Both the position numbers and the translations under genes were made by a program. The notes under the pieces are model-generated. The model saw only the letters and a program-made list of their open reading frames with translations. It was not told where the DNA came from and made no database searches. Below, piece after piece: positions 41,455 through 49,519 of a stretch of DNA of 64,000 bases (position 1 is its first letter; each line of letters opens with the position of its first letter). Origin of the DNA: Streptomyces canus (lineage in GTDB: Bacteria > Actinomycetota > Actinomycetes > Streptomycetales > Streptomycetaceae); the NCBI RefSeq assembly GCF_001514145.1, contig NZ_KQ948668.1, forward strand, positions 1 through 64,000, read 5' to 3'.

Positions 41455-42599
41455 GCACACATACGGCAGACGTCGTCGTGATCGGCGGCGGAGTCATGGG
41501 CACGAGCATCGCCCGACACCTGGCGCGCGCGGGCGTACGGGACGTGGTGCTCGTCGAGCGCGACGACCTCGCCTCCGGCTCCACCTCGAAGGCCGCGGGC
41601 GGGGTACGGGCGCAGTTCTCCGACGAGCTCAACATCCGGCTCGGGGCGCGCAGCCTGGAGGCGTTCGGCCGCTTCGAGGAGGAGACGGGGCAGGACATCG
41701 GGCTGCACCGGGTGGGCTATCTGTTCCTCCTGTCGACGCCGGAGGAGGTCGCCTCCTTCGAGGAGAGCGTGCGCCTCCAGAACTCCCTCGGCGTCCCCAG
41801 CCGCATGACCGACCCGGCCGAGGCACGCCGGCTGTCCCCCCTCATCACCACCGACGGCCTGCTCGCCGCCGCCTTCTCGCCCGAGGACGGCCACTGCACG
41901 CCCGAGTCCGTCGTGTACGGCTACGCCGCCGACGCCCGCCGGCACGGCGCGACGATCCTGCGGCACACCGAGGTCACCGGCATCGAACTGCACGGCGACG
42001 ACATCACGGGCGTCGTGACGAGCCGGGGCCGGATCGCCACCGGCACGGTGATCTGCGCGGCCGGCGCCTGGTCGCGGGCCGTCGGCGCGATGGTCGGCGT
42101 GGACCTGCCGGTCGAGCCGCTGCGCCGCCAGATCGCGGTCACCGAACCGGTCGAGGGGCTGCCGCCCGACCTCCCCATGACCATCGACTTCACCAGCAGC
42201 CTCTACTTCCACGGCGAGGGCCCCGGCCTCCTCCTCGGCATGTCCGACCCCGACGAGAGACCCGGCTTCGACACCGCCACCCACGACCGCTGGATCCCCC
42301 GGCTCGCCGAGGCCATGACGCATCGCGCCCCCGCCCTCCTCGACCTGCGCCGCACCGGCGGCTGGGCCGGCCTGTACGAGCTCACCCCCGACCACAACGC
42401 CCTGATCGGGGAGGCCACTTCGGTGTCCCGCTTCCTGTACGCGACCGGCTTCTCCGGCCACGGTTTCCTCCAGGGGCCGGCCGTCGGCGAGGTCGTCCGC
42501 GACCTGTACCTCGGCCGCGTACCCTTCGTGGACATCAGCCCGCTCAGCGCCGGCCGGTTCGCGGCCGACGCCCCGCGCCCGGAGGCCAACCGCGTATGA
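41451..42599 (+). CDS. FAD-dependent amine oxidoreductase (DAO family, sarcosine/pipecolate oxidase-like)
   Basis: A 382-aa flavoprotein. The dinucleotide-binding motif VVVIGGGVMGTSIARHLARAG is at the N-terminus, and the closing LYATGFSGHGFLQGPAVGEV is the DAO C-terminal FAD motif. STSKAAGGVRAQFSDELN and the GGWAGLYELTPDHNALIG segment fit the SoxB/sarcosine oxidase branch, which oxidises secondary amines. Pipecolate is a likely substrate in this operon, giving piperideine-6-carboxylate. GTG overlaps the upstream stop, and the end overlaps the next ATG. Confidence 0.84.
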   Translation: MSTHTADVVVIGGGVMGTSIARHLARAGVRDVVLVERDDLASGSTSKAAGGVRAQFSDELNIRLGARSLEAFGRFEEETGQDIGLHRVGYLFLLSTPEEVASFEESVRLQNSLGVPSRMTDPAEARRLSPLITTDGLLAAAFSPEDGHCTPESVVYGYAADARRHGATILRHTEVTGIELHGDDITGVVTSRGRIATGTVICAAGAWSRAVGAMVGVDLPVEPLRRQIAVTEPVEGLPPDLPMTIDFTSSLYFHGEGPGLLLGMSDPDERPGFDTATHDRWIPRLAEAMTHRAPALLDLRRTGGWAGLYELTPDHNALIGEATSVSRFLYATGFSGHGFLQGPAVGEVVRDLYLGRVPFVDISPLSAGRFAADAPRPEANRV

Positions 42600-43660
42600 C
42601 CGAGCTCCATCTGTGGCTGCGCCACGAGGTCCGTTCCACCGAGCGACGCACACCTGTCGTGCCGTCCGACGCCCGGCGGCTCGTCGACAGCGGGGTGACG
42701 CTGACCGTCGAGGAGTCCCCGCAACGGATCTTCCCGATCGAGGAGTACGAGGCGGCCGGCTGCGGAGTCGCGCCCGCGGGTTCCTGGGCGTCCCTGGCGC
42801 AGCTGGACGCCGTGGTCGTAGGCCTGAAGGAACTCCCCGACGAGCCCGCCGCCCTGCCGCACCGGCACATCTTCTTCGGGCACGCCTACAAGGGGCAGCC
42901 GGGCGCCCCGGAACTGCTGCGCCGGTTCGCCGCCGGGGGAGGGGCGCTCCTCGACCTGGAGTACCTGGTCGACGACCACGGCCGCAGGCTCGCCGCCTTC
43001 GGCTACTGGGCCGGTTACCTGGGTGCGGCCCTGGCCGTGCTCCAGCACCGGGGCAGGCTGTCCGCGCCCCTCACACCCACCTCGCAGGAGGAGCTGGCGG
43101 AGGTCCTGCGGCCCGTCGCCGGGGACGAGGAGTTCAGGGCGCTGGTGATCGGGGCGCTGGGCCGCAGCGGCCGGGGCGCGCGCGTCGCGCTCCAGGCCGC
43201 CGGGATCGAGCCGGCCTGCTGGGACCTCGAGGAGACCCGCAGCCTGGACCGCCCCGCCCTGCTCGCCCACGACCTGCTCGTGAACTGCGTCCTCGCCACC
43301 ACCCCCGTCCCGCCCTTCGTCCGTGAGGCGGACCTGGACGACCCGACCCGTCGGTTGCGCACCCTCTCCGACGTCACCTGCGACGTCGGCTCACCCCTGA
43401 ACGTCCTGCCGGTCTACGACCGCGTCACCGAGTGGGCCGAGCCCGTCCGCCGGCTGCACAAGGAGCCCCCGCTCGACCTGATCGCCATCGACAACCTGCC
43501 GTCCCTGCTCCCGGAGGAGTCCAGCGTCGGCTTCTCGGGGTCCCTGCTGCCCCTGCTGCTGGAGTTCGGAGTCGGCGGCCCCTGGGGACGCTGTCTGGAA
43601 CGGTTCCATCAGGCGTGCCGTGAACTCGGCATCGATGAAGGGGAGTTCCGCCGTGGCTGA
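42596..43660 (+). CDS. Saccharopine dehydrogenase-like, L-lysine-forming type (LYS1-like)
   Basis: A 354-aa protein of the alanine dehydrogenase/saccharopine dehydrogenase fold. LWLRHEVRSTERRTPVVPSD at the start, FFGHAYKGQPG, LLDLEYLVDDHGRRLAAFGY and SDVTCDVGSPLNVLPVYD match yeast-type LYS1 enzymes, which interconvert saccharopine with lysine and 2-oxoglutarate using NAD. It overlaps both neighbours by a few bases, and the next gene encodes the LYS9-type partner. The pair can run lysine to aminoadipate semialdehyde via saccharopine, or the reverse. Confidence 0.85.
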   Translation: MTELHLWLRHEVRSTERRTPVVPSDARRLVDSGVTLTVEESPQRIFPIEEYEAAGCGVAPAGSWASLAQLDAVVVGLKELPDEPAALPHRHIFFGHAYKGQPGAPELLRRFAAGGGALLDLEYLVDDHGRRLAAFGYWAGYLGAALAVLQHRGRLSAPLTPTSQEELAEVLRPVAGDEEFRALVIGALGRSGRGARVALQAAGIEPACWDLEETRSLDRPALLAHDLLVNCVLATTPVPPFVREADLDDPTRRLRTLSDVTCDVGSPLNVLPVYDRVTEWAEPVRRLHKEPPLDLIAIDNLPSLLPEESSVGFSGSLLPLLLEFGVGGPWGRCLERFHQACRELGIDEGEFRRG

Positions 43661-44807
43661 CCTGGTTCCCGCGACCGGCACCGTCCACTGGATCGGCGCC
43701 GGGCTCTCCACCGGCAGCGGCCTGGCCGAGCTGTGCGACACCGCCGACCGGGTCCGCCTGTGGCACCGCACCGAGGAGCGCGCCGCCGAGGCCCTCGCGG
43801 CGCTGGGGCTCACCGGACGGGCCGAGCCTCGCGCCTACACGCTGTCCGCGCTCGCGGCCGCACTGGCGCCCGGGGACGTCGTCGTGTCGATGCTGCCCGC
43901 GCCCGAACACGCGGGGATCCTCGCCGCCTGCGTGCGCGAGAAGGCCCACTTCGGCTGCTCCAGCTATGTGTCCGACGCCGTCCTCGAACAGGTGCCGGAG
44001 GCGGAGAAGGCCGGGATCGTCGTCCTCACCGAGGCGGGCCTCGACCCGGGCATCGACCACCTCTTCGCGCACAGCCTCGTCGCCCGGGCCCGCGATGTGA
44101 TCGGCGACGCGACACCGGCGTCGTACAGCCTCACCTCCTACTGCGGAGGTGTCCCCGCCGTCCCGAACGACTTCACGTACCGCTTCAGCTGGGCCCCCGC
44201 CGGAGTCCTCAACGCCCTGCGCTCGCCCGCCCGTTACCTCGACAACGGCACCCCGACCACCGCCGAGCGCCCCTGGGAGGCGACCCGGCGCCATGTCGTG
44301 GACGGCGAGACCTTCGAGGTCTATCCCAACCGCGACAGCGTCCCCTTCATCGAGCAGTACGGACTGCCGGCCGCCTGGACACCGCGGACCTTCGTGCGCG
44401 GGACCCTGCGGCTGGACGGCTGGCTGCGCGCCTGGGAGCCGGTCTTCGAGGGGCTGAGGGCCGGCGACGACACCCGGATCGCCGCCCTGGCCAAGGAACT
44501 GGCGGCCAGATACCCGACGACGGAGGCCGACCGCGACCGGGTCGTCCTGGCCGTCTCCCTCGACGTGCGCGCGAACGACGGCCGCACCTGGTCCGGCGGC
44601 TACCTCCTCGACCTGGTGGGCGACGAGGAGGACAGCGCCATGGCCCGCTGTGTCTCCCGCACTCTTGCCCTCGGCATCGGTCACATCCTGGACGGCTCTC
44701 TCCCGGCAGGCCTGAACCGGGCGGCGGAGACGGCGGCCCGGTCCGAGCAGTGGCTGGGCGAACTCGCCCGCGACGGCGTCCACTTCACGCTCCGGGTCGA
44801 TCACTAG
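43653..44807 (+). CDS. Saccharopine dehydrogenase-like, glutamate-forming type (LYS9-like)
   Basis: A 384-aa protein with an N-terminal Rossmann fold (VHWIGAGLSTGSGLAEL), VVSMLPAPEHAGIL, and CSSYVSDAVLEQVPEAEKAG leading into TEAGLDPGIDHLFA. These are hallmark segments of LYS9/saccharopine reductase enzymes, which interconvert saccharopine with glutamate and 2-aminoadipate semialdehyde. GTG at 43653 overlaps the LYS1-like stop and follows GGGGAG; an upstream in-frame ATG at 43620 is less likely. It ends in a hairpin whose stem covers the stop region. With the preceding three genes it completes a route joining lysine, saccharopine, semialdehyde/P6C and pipecolate. Confidence 0.86.
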   Translation: MADLVPATGTVHWIGAGLSTGSGLAELCDTADRVRLWHRTEERAAEALAALGLTGRAEPRAYTLSALAAALAPGDVVVSMLPAPEHAGILAACVREKAHFGCSSYVSDAVLEQVPEAEKAGIVVLTEAGLDPGIDHLFAHSLVARARDVIGDATPASYSLTSYCGGVPAVPNDFTYRFSWAPAGVLNALRSPARYLDNGTPTTAERPWEATRRHVVDGETFEVYPNRDSVPFIEQYGLPAAWTPRTFVRGTLRLDGWLRAWEPVFEGLRAGDDTRIAALAKELAARYPTTEADRDRVVLAVSLDVRANDGRTWSGGYLLDLVGDEEDSAMARCVSRTLALGIGHILDGSLPAGLNRAAETAARSEQWLGELARDGVHFTLRVDH

Positions 44808-44820
44808 GCGACCCGGAGCG
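44788..44820. terminator. Hairpin terminator spanning the LYS9-like stop codon
   Basis: A perfect 12-bp stem (CGCTCCGGGTCG with CGACCCGGAGCG) and a 9-nt loop that contains the TAG stop codon. It sits between convergent genes, and the next gene ends only 3 bp away. Confidence 0.8.
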
Positions 44821-44822
44821 TT

Positions 44823-46049
44823 CTAGTCCACGACCGCTTCGTGGACCAGCCGCTTGAGGTCGGGGAAGAGTTTCAGCGTCTTCGGCCGCACCTGGGTGAA
44901 GAACTGCACGGTCAGGTCGCGGCCCGGGTCGACCCAGAAGGTCGTGGAAGCCGCCCCGCTCCAGCCGTAGGAACCGAGGCCGGAAGGGGCCAGGGTGCGG
45001 GCCGGGTCGGTCACCACGGAGACGCCGAGGCCGAAGCCGACGCCGTCGTTGCCGGGCTCGTCGTGGGCGGGTTTGGCACCGAAGGTGCGCAGGTCGGCGC
45101 CGTCCGGGAGGTGGTTGGAGGTCATCAGGTCCACCGTCTCGGCGGACAGCAGACGGGTGCCGTCGAGTTCGCCGCGGCGGCGCAGCAGTTCCGCGAAGCG
45201 GTGGACGTCGTACGCGGACGCCACCATGCCACCGCTGCCGGACAACAGGCGGGGGCGGCCCCGCAGCGGCAGTCCGGGGACCGGCTCGATGGTGCCGTCG
45301 TCCTTCTCGCCGTACAACTCCGAGAGTCTGTCCGCCTGTTCGTCCGGCACCCAGAAGCCGGCGTCGGTCATCCCGAGCGGCCCGAGGACGCGCTCGGCGA
45401 AGAAGGCGTCGAGGGTCTGGCCGGACGCGATCTCGATGACCCGGCCCAGGACGTTGGAGGCGACCGAGTAGTTCCACTGCGTGCCCGGCTCGAACTGCAG
45501 CGGCAGGCTCGCGTACACGGCGACGGTCTCGGCGAGGTCCGAGCCCGGCAGCACGGACGACTCCAGTCCGGCCTCGCGGTAGAGGGCGTCGACCGGGTGG
45601 CAGTGGTAGAAGGCGAAGGTCAGACCCGCTGTGTGGGTCATGAGATGCCGGATCAGGATCGGACCGTCGGCGGGGCGGGTGGTGAGGCTCTCGCCGGAAC
45701 CGTCCACGTAGACCTGGGGCTCCGCGAACGCCGGCAGGTACTCGGCGACCGGGTCGTCCAGCGACAGCAGCCCTTCCTCGACCAGCAGGAGGGCGGCCAC
45801 CGAGGTGACCGGTTTGGTCATCGAGTAGATCCGCCACAGGGTGTCGGCCTCGACCGGCAGGCCGGCCGCGAGGTCACGCCGGCCGTGCGCCGTGAGGTGG
45901 GCGACGCGTCCGCCGCGGGCGACGGACACCAGGAAGCCGGGCATCCGGCCCTCGTCGACGTAGTGGGCGAAGTGCTGGTCGAGGCGGTCCAGCGCCTTGC
46001 CGTCCAGCCCCACCTCAGCGGGATCGACCTCTTGCCGAAGCTGTGCCAT
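44823..46049 (-). CDS. Serine hydrolase (beta-lactamase-like esterase)
   Basis: A 408-aa enzyme with Ser76-Met-Thr-Lys79 (SxxK), a YSV variant in the YxN position (QWNYSVASNVLG) and the RLLSGSGGMVASAYD loop. TAHGRRDLAAGLPVEADTLW is typical of EstB/LovD-like esterases and transesterases. No signal peptide is present. ATG at 46049 follows GGAGGA. It is unrelated in operon terms to the lysine genes (convergent). It is a family-mate of the protein at 21136-22248 but longer and of a different subgroup. The substrate is unknown. Confidence 0.87.
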   Translation of the reverse strand: MAQLRQEVDPAEVGLDGKALDRLDQHFAHYVDEGRMPGFLVSVARGGRVAHLTAHGRRDLAAGLPVEADTLWRIYSMTKPVTSVAALLLVEEGLLSLDDPVAEYLPAFAEPQVYVDGSGESLTTRPADGPILIRHLMTHTAGLTFAFYHCHPVDALYREAGLESSVLPGSDLAETVAVYASLPLQFEPGTQWNYSVASNVLGRVIEIASGQTLDAFFAERVLGPLGMTDAGFWVPDEQADRLSELYGEKDDGTIEPVPGLPLRGRPRLLSGSGGMVASAYDVHRFAELLRRRGELDGTRLLSAETVDLMTSNHLPDGADLRTFGAKPAHDEPGNDGVGFGLGVSVVTDPARTLAPSGLGSYGWSGAASTTFWVDPGRDLTVQFFTQVRPKTLKLFPDLKRLVHEAVVD

Positions 46050-46207
46050 CGCATTCCTCCGTCGCGTCCGTCGAGGTGCGGACCGATATACCCGGCCCGG
46101 ACCACCTCAGACATCATCGTCGCTCAGGAAACCGCGACGAGCCGCGGGTCGGCGGGGAATCGCCCGTCGCGGGAATGCCGGGTGCGACCGGGCCGGTTGA
46201 TCGTGGT

Positions 46208-46654
46208 ATGACTCAGGACGCGACGCAGGACGCACTGCTCAGGCTGCTCTCCGCGGGCCACGGCGGGGTGCTGGTCACCCTCAAGCGCGACGGCCGGCCC
46301 CAGCTGTCGAACGTCAGCCACGCCTACTACCCCGACGAGCGGATCATCCGGGTCTCCCTCACCGACGACCGCGCCAAGACCCGCAACCTGCGCCGGGACC
46401 CCCGCGCCTCGTACCACGTGACGACGCCGGACCGATGGGCGTACACGGTCGCCGAGGGCACGGCCGACCTCACCCCCGTGGCCAACGACCCGCACGACGA
46501 CACGGTCGAGGAACTCATCCGCCTGTACCGGGACGTCCAGGGCGAACACCCCGACTGGGACGACTACCGCGCGGCGATGGTCAGGGACCGGCGGCTGGTG
46601 CTGCGGTTGCGGGTGGAGCGGGCGTACGGGATTCCGGCCCGCGCAGACGACTAG
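46208..46654 (+). CDS. PPOX-class, probably F420-dependent, flavin/deazaflavin oxidoreductase
   Basis: A 148-aa split-barrel protein of the pyridoxamine-phosphate-oxidase-like family. GHGGVLVTLKRDGRPQLSNV, VSLTDDRAKTRNLRRDPRAS and the C-terminal RLRVERAYGI match the actinobacterial PPOX-class F420-dependent branch, where the Lys/Arg-Asn loop binds the deazaflavin phosphate. Such enzymes reduce small quinone-like or biliverdin-like molecules. It has its own promoter region, divergent from the serine hydrolase. Confidence 0.83.
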   Translation: MTQDATQDALLRLLSAGHGGVLVTLKRDGRPQLSNVSHAYYPDERIIRVSLTDDRAKTRNLRRDPRASYHVTTPDRWAYTVAEGTADLTPVANDPHDDTVEELIRLYRDVQGEHPDWDDYRAAMVRDRRLVLRLRVERAYGIPARADD

Positions 46655-46764
46655 GGGGAGTACCAATCCACGACTGCGGTCCGCGCACCCCGGCCGCCCC
46701 TGAATCCGGCCGGAGTGCGCGGTGGTCGGTGCACGTCGTCGTCTGTCAAGGGAAAGAGGTCACC

Positions 46765-47175
46765 ATGCCGGTCAACGGCCGCAGCCACATCCGTATCGCC
46801 CGCCCGTCCCGGGACCTGGCCGCCGCCGAGCGATTCTGGGTCGAGGGGCTCGGCCTGGGTGTCGTGTGGCGCGCCGAGGGCGGCCCCGAACCCGGCGAGC
46901 ACGACCTGCTGATGCTCGGGTGGCCGGACGCCGGCTGGCACCTGGAACTCGTCCACGAGCAGGGCCACCCGGTCGAACCCCGCCCCACCGAGGAGGACCT
47001 GTTGGTGATCTACGTAGACGGGCCCGTACCGGAGGACCTCGTGACCCGCATCGAGGCCCACGGCGGCAAACGGGTGCTGTCGCCGAACCCGTACTGGAAC
47101 GAGTGGGGCGTCACGGTGGAGGACCCGGACGGGTACCGGCTGGTGCTGTGCACGCGGGGCTGGGCGAACGCGTAG
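46765..47175 (+). CDS. VOC-family protein (glyoxalase/bleomycin-resistance fold)
   Basis: A 136-aa protein with two beta-alpha-beta-beta-beta modules. SHIRIARPSRDLAAAERFW at the start, LELVHEQ in the middle and WGVTVEDPDGYRLVLC at the end are typical positions for metal ligands (His8, Glu and Glu) of vicinal oxygen chelate enzymes. The function could be a lyase, dioxygenase or binding protein; the family does not define it. GGAAAGAGG precedes ATG. It ends before a strong hairpin and may be co-transcribed with the PPOX gene 110 bp upstream. Confidence 0.82.
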   Translation: MPVNGRSHIRIARPSRDLAAAERFWVEGLGLGVVWRAEGGPEPGEHDLLMLGWPDAGWHLELVHEQGHPVEPRPTEEDLLVIYVDGPVPEDLVTRIEAHGGKRVLSPNPYWNEWGVTVEDPDGYRLVLCTRGWANA

Positions 47176-47196
47176 GCGCCGAGAACCGGGCAGGCC

Positions 47197-47232
47197 CGAG
47201 CCCCCGGTGCCGGCATGGCGCCCGGGGGCTCG
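47197..47232. terminator. Hairpin terminator between convergent VOC and MFS genes
   Basis: An 11-bp stem (CGAGCCCCCGG with CCGGGGGCTCG) and a 14-nt loop, between stops at 47175 and 47259 on opposite strands. Confidence 0.75.
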
Positions 47233-47258
47233 ACGTGGGGGGAGAGCGGAAGGGGAGG

Positions 47259-48599
47259 TCAGGCCGTCACCTTCTCCGGGCGGGGCACCTCCCGGGAGGT
47301 GCGTGAGCCGAGCTCCTCCGTGGGAACCTTGTGGGTCTCGCGGGCCGTGAGGGCGGCGATCAGCGGGGGGACGCACAGGGCCGCGGTGAAGAGGGCCACC
47401 GAGGACCAGTCGGTGCCGTCGGGGCCCGCGATCTGCGCCGCGAAGGTGACCGCGAAACCGGCCACCGCGAAACCGATCTGCGTGCCGATCGCCATGCCCG
47501 ACAGCCGGACCCTGGTGGAGAACATCTCGCCGTAGAAGGACGGCCAGACCCCGTTCGCGGCGCTGTAGACGACGCCGAAGGCGACGATGCCGAGCAGCAG
47601 CGTCAGCGGGTAGTTGCCCGTGGAGATCGCCCAGAGGTAGAGGAACATCGTCACCGCGCTGCCCGCCGCGCCGATCAGGAAGACCGGACGCCGGCCGATG
47701 CGGTCCGACAGCGTGGCCCACAGGGGGATCGCGGCGAGCGCGACGAGGTTGGCCAGCGCGCCCACCCACAGCATCGAGGAACGGCTCATCCCGACCGCGT
47801 CGCTGGTCGCGTACGCCAGCGCCCACACCGTGAAGATCGTGGAGACCGAGGCGATCAGCGCGCCCCCGATCACCCGGAGCACATCGGCCCAGTGCTCCCG
47901 CACCAGGACCACCAGCGGAAGCTTCGGGACGCCCTCGGAGGCGGCCTGCTGCTCGAACGCCGGTGTCTCGTCCAGCTTGCGGCGGATGACGAAGCCGACC
48001 ACGGCGACCGCCACGCTCAGCCAGAACGGCACCCGCCAGCCCCAGGACAGCAACTGGTCCTCGGGCAGCGCGGCGACCGGCAGGAAGACGAGAGTGGCGA
48101 GCAGCTGTCCGCCCTGGGTGCCGCTGAGCGTGAAGCTCGTGAAGAAGCCCCGTCGGTGCGCCGGCGCGTGCTCCAAACTCATGGAGTTGGCGCTGGCCTG
48201 CTCACCGGCCGCCGAGATGCCCTGCAGGACGCGGCACAGGACCAGCAGGACCGGGGCGAGGGTGCCGACCTGGTGGCGGGTCGGCAGACAGCCGATGAGG
48301 AACGTCGACAGGCCCATCAGGATCAGCGTGAAGACCATGATCTTCTTACGGCCGACCCGGTCGCCGACATGCCCGAGGAAGAGCGCGCCGACCGGCCGGG
48401 CCGCGTAGGCGACACCGAACGTGGCCAGGGACAGCAGGGTCGCGGTGGCCGGGTCGGACTCGTCGAAGAACACCTTGGGGAAGATCAGGGCTGCGGCACT
48501 GCCGTAGATGAAGAAGTCGTAGTACTCGAGGGCGCTGCCGATCCAGGCGGCGGTCGCCGCCTTTTTGGGCTGCCCGACGGCTTCGGCGGGGACGGACAC
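47259..48599 (-). CDS. MHS-family MFS transporter, probable shikimate/quinate symporter
   Basis: A 446-aa membrane protein with 12 hydrophobic segments. IGSALEYYDFFIYGSAAALIF at the N-terminus and RPVGALFLGHVGDRVGRKK after segment two are signatures of metabolite:H+ symporters such as ShiA, KgtP and ProP. LQGISAAGEQASANSMSLEH and the FFTSFTLSGTQGGQLLATL segment also fit. The adjacent TetR and shikimate/quinate dehydrogenase genes favour an aromatic hydroxy-acid substrate. GTG at 48599. A CTATCCAG dyad lies in its promoter region. Confidence 0.85.
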   Translation of the reverse strand: MSVPAEAVGQPKKAATAAWIGSALEYYDFFIYGSAAALIFPKVFFDESDPATATLLSLATFGVAYAARPVGALFLGHVGDRVGRKKIMVFTLILMGLSTFLIGCLPTRHQVGTLAPVLLVLCRVLQGISAAGEQASANSMSLEHAPAHRRGFFTSFTLSGTQGGQLLATLVFLPVAALPEDQLLSWGWRVPFWLSVAVAVVGFVIRRKLDETPAFEQQAASEGVPKLPLVVLVREHWADVLRVIGGALIASVSTIFTVWALAYATSDAVGMSRSSMLWVGALANLVALAAIPLWATLSDRIGRRPVFLIGAAGSAVTMFLYLWAISTGNYPLTLLLGIVAFGVVYSAANGVWPSFYGEMFSTRVRLSGMAIGTQIGFAVAGFAVTFAAQIAGPDGTDWSSVALFTAALCVPPLIAALTARETHKVPTEELGSRTSREVPRPEKVTA

Positions 48600-48628
48600 G
48601 GGGTGCTCCTTCGGGGGGACTCCGGGAG

Positions 48629-48656
48629 CTATCCAGCTAATTAACCCACTGGATAG
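48629..48656. promoter_or_regulatory. Inverted repeat CTATCCAG-N12-CTGGATAG upstream of the transporter
   Basis: Perfect 8-bp arms at 48629-48636 and 48649-48656 lie 30 bp upstream of the transporter GTG, in AT-rich DNA (CTAATTAACC between the arms). This is a good operator candidate for the neighbouring TetR protein or another regulator. Confidence 0.6.
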
Positions 48657-48723
48657 TTAGTAGCGGTTGCCGAGGATGGTGCGCCCGCGCATCCCGGGTG
48701 TCAAGGGGTCCGGACGTGCCGGG

Positions 48724-49389
48724 TCAGTCCGCCGCGCGGTCCGCCGTCAGGTAGGCGATCACCATGTCTCCCAACATGGTCCGGTAGTGCTCCCGCTGCT
48801 CGGCGGCGACCAGATCACGCCCGAACAGCGCGCCGAAGGTGTGCCGGTTGGCGACCCGGAAGAAGCAGAACGAACTGATCATCGCGTGCAGGTCGACCGC
48901 GTCCACGTCGGCGGTGAACAGGCCGGACTCCTGCCCCGAGGCCAGGATGCGGCGGATCACGTCGAGCGCGGGCGAGCCGATCTTCCCGAGCTTCTCGGAG
49001 GCGGCGATGTGCTCGGCCCCGTGGATGTTCTCGATGCTGACCAGGCGGATGAAGTCCGGGTGCTGCTCGTGGTGGTCGAAGGTCACCTCGGCCAGGCGCC
49101 GGATCGCCGCGACCGGGTCCAGGTGCTCGACGTCCAGCTGCTGCTCGGCCTCACGGATCACGCCGTACGCCTGCTCCAGGACGGCCGTGAACAGCTGCTC
49201 CTTGCCGCCGAAGTAGTAGTAGATCATCCGCTTGGTGGTGCGGGTGCGGGCGGCGATGTCGTCGACGCGGGCACCGTCGTAGCCGGCCCGCGCGAACTCC
49301 TGGGTCGCCACGTCGAGGATCTCGGCCCGGGTGCGGGCGGCGTCGCGGATCCGCTCGCCTGGTCGTGCCGGTTCGTCGACGCTGGTCAT
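48724..49389 (-). CDS. TetR-family transcriptional regulator
   Basis: A 221-aa repressor. The N-terminal HTH spans residues about 18-64 (TRAEILDVATQEFARAGYDG, then TTKRMIYYYFGGKEQLF), followed by an all-helical ligand domain. It lies between the shikimate-type transporter (same strand, 124 bp downstream) and the divergent dehydrogenase. A long palindrome in the 130-bp divergent region is its likely operator. The effector may be shikimate, quinate or a product such as protocatechuate, by context only. Confidence 0.9.
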   Translation of the reverse strand: MTSVDEPARPGERIRDAARTRAEILDVATQEFARAGYDGARVDDIAARTRTTKRMIYYYFGGKEQLFTAVLEQAYGVIREAEQQLDVEHLDPVAAIRRLAEVTFDHHEQHPDFIRLVSIENIHGAEHIAASEKLGKIGSPALDVIRRILASGQESGLFTADVDAVDLHAMISSFCFFRVANRHTFGALFGRDLVAAEQREHYRTMLGDMVIAYLTADRAAD

Positions 49390-49474
49390 CGGGTTCCTTC
49401 GGGAGTGCGGCCGGTGCCGCAGATTCTAGAAGGCGCGGCGGGAGTCTTCCCCGGCGGCAGCCCGGCTGATATAG

Positions 49475-49498
49475 CTAACGTACTGGTTCGTACATTAG
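49475..49498. promoter_or_regulatory. 24-bp palindrome (TetR operator candidate) before the dehydrogenase
   Basis: Arms CTAA-N-GTAC (49475-49483) and GTAC-N-TTAG (49490-49498) are perfectly inverted apart from the N positions, with 6 bp in the centre. It lies 22 bp before the dehydrogenase GTG and 86 bp from the TetR start, covering the expected promoter core. Confidence 0.65.
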
Positions 49499-49519
49499 GG
49501 CTCGCCTCAGGAGGTCCGC

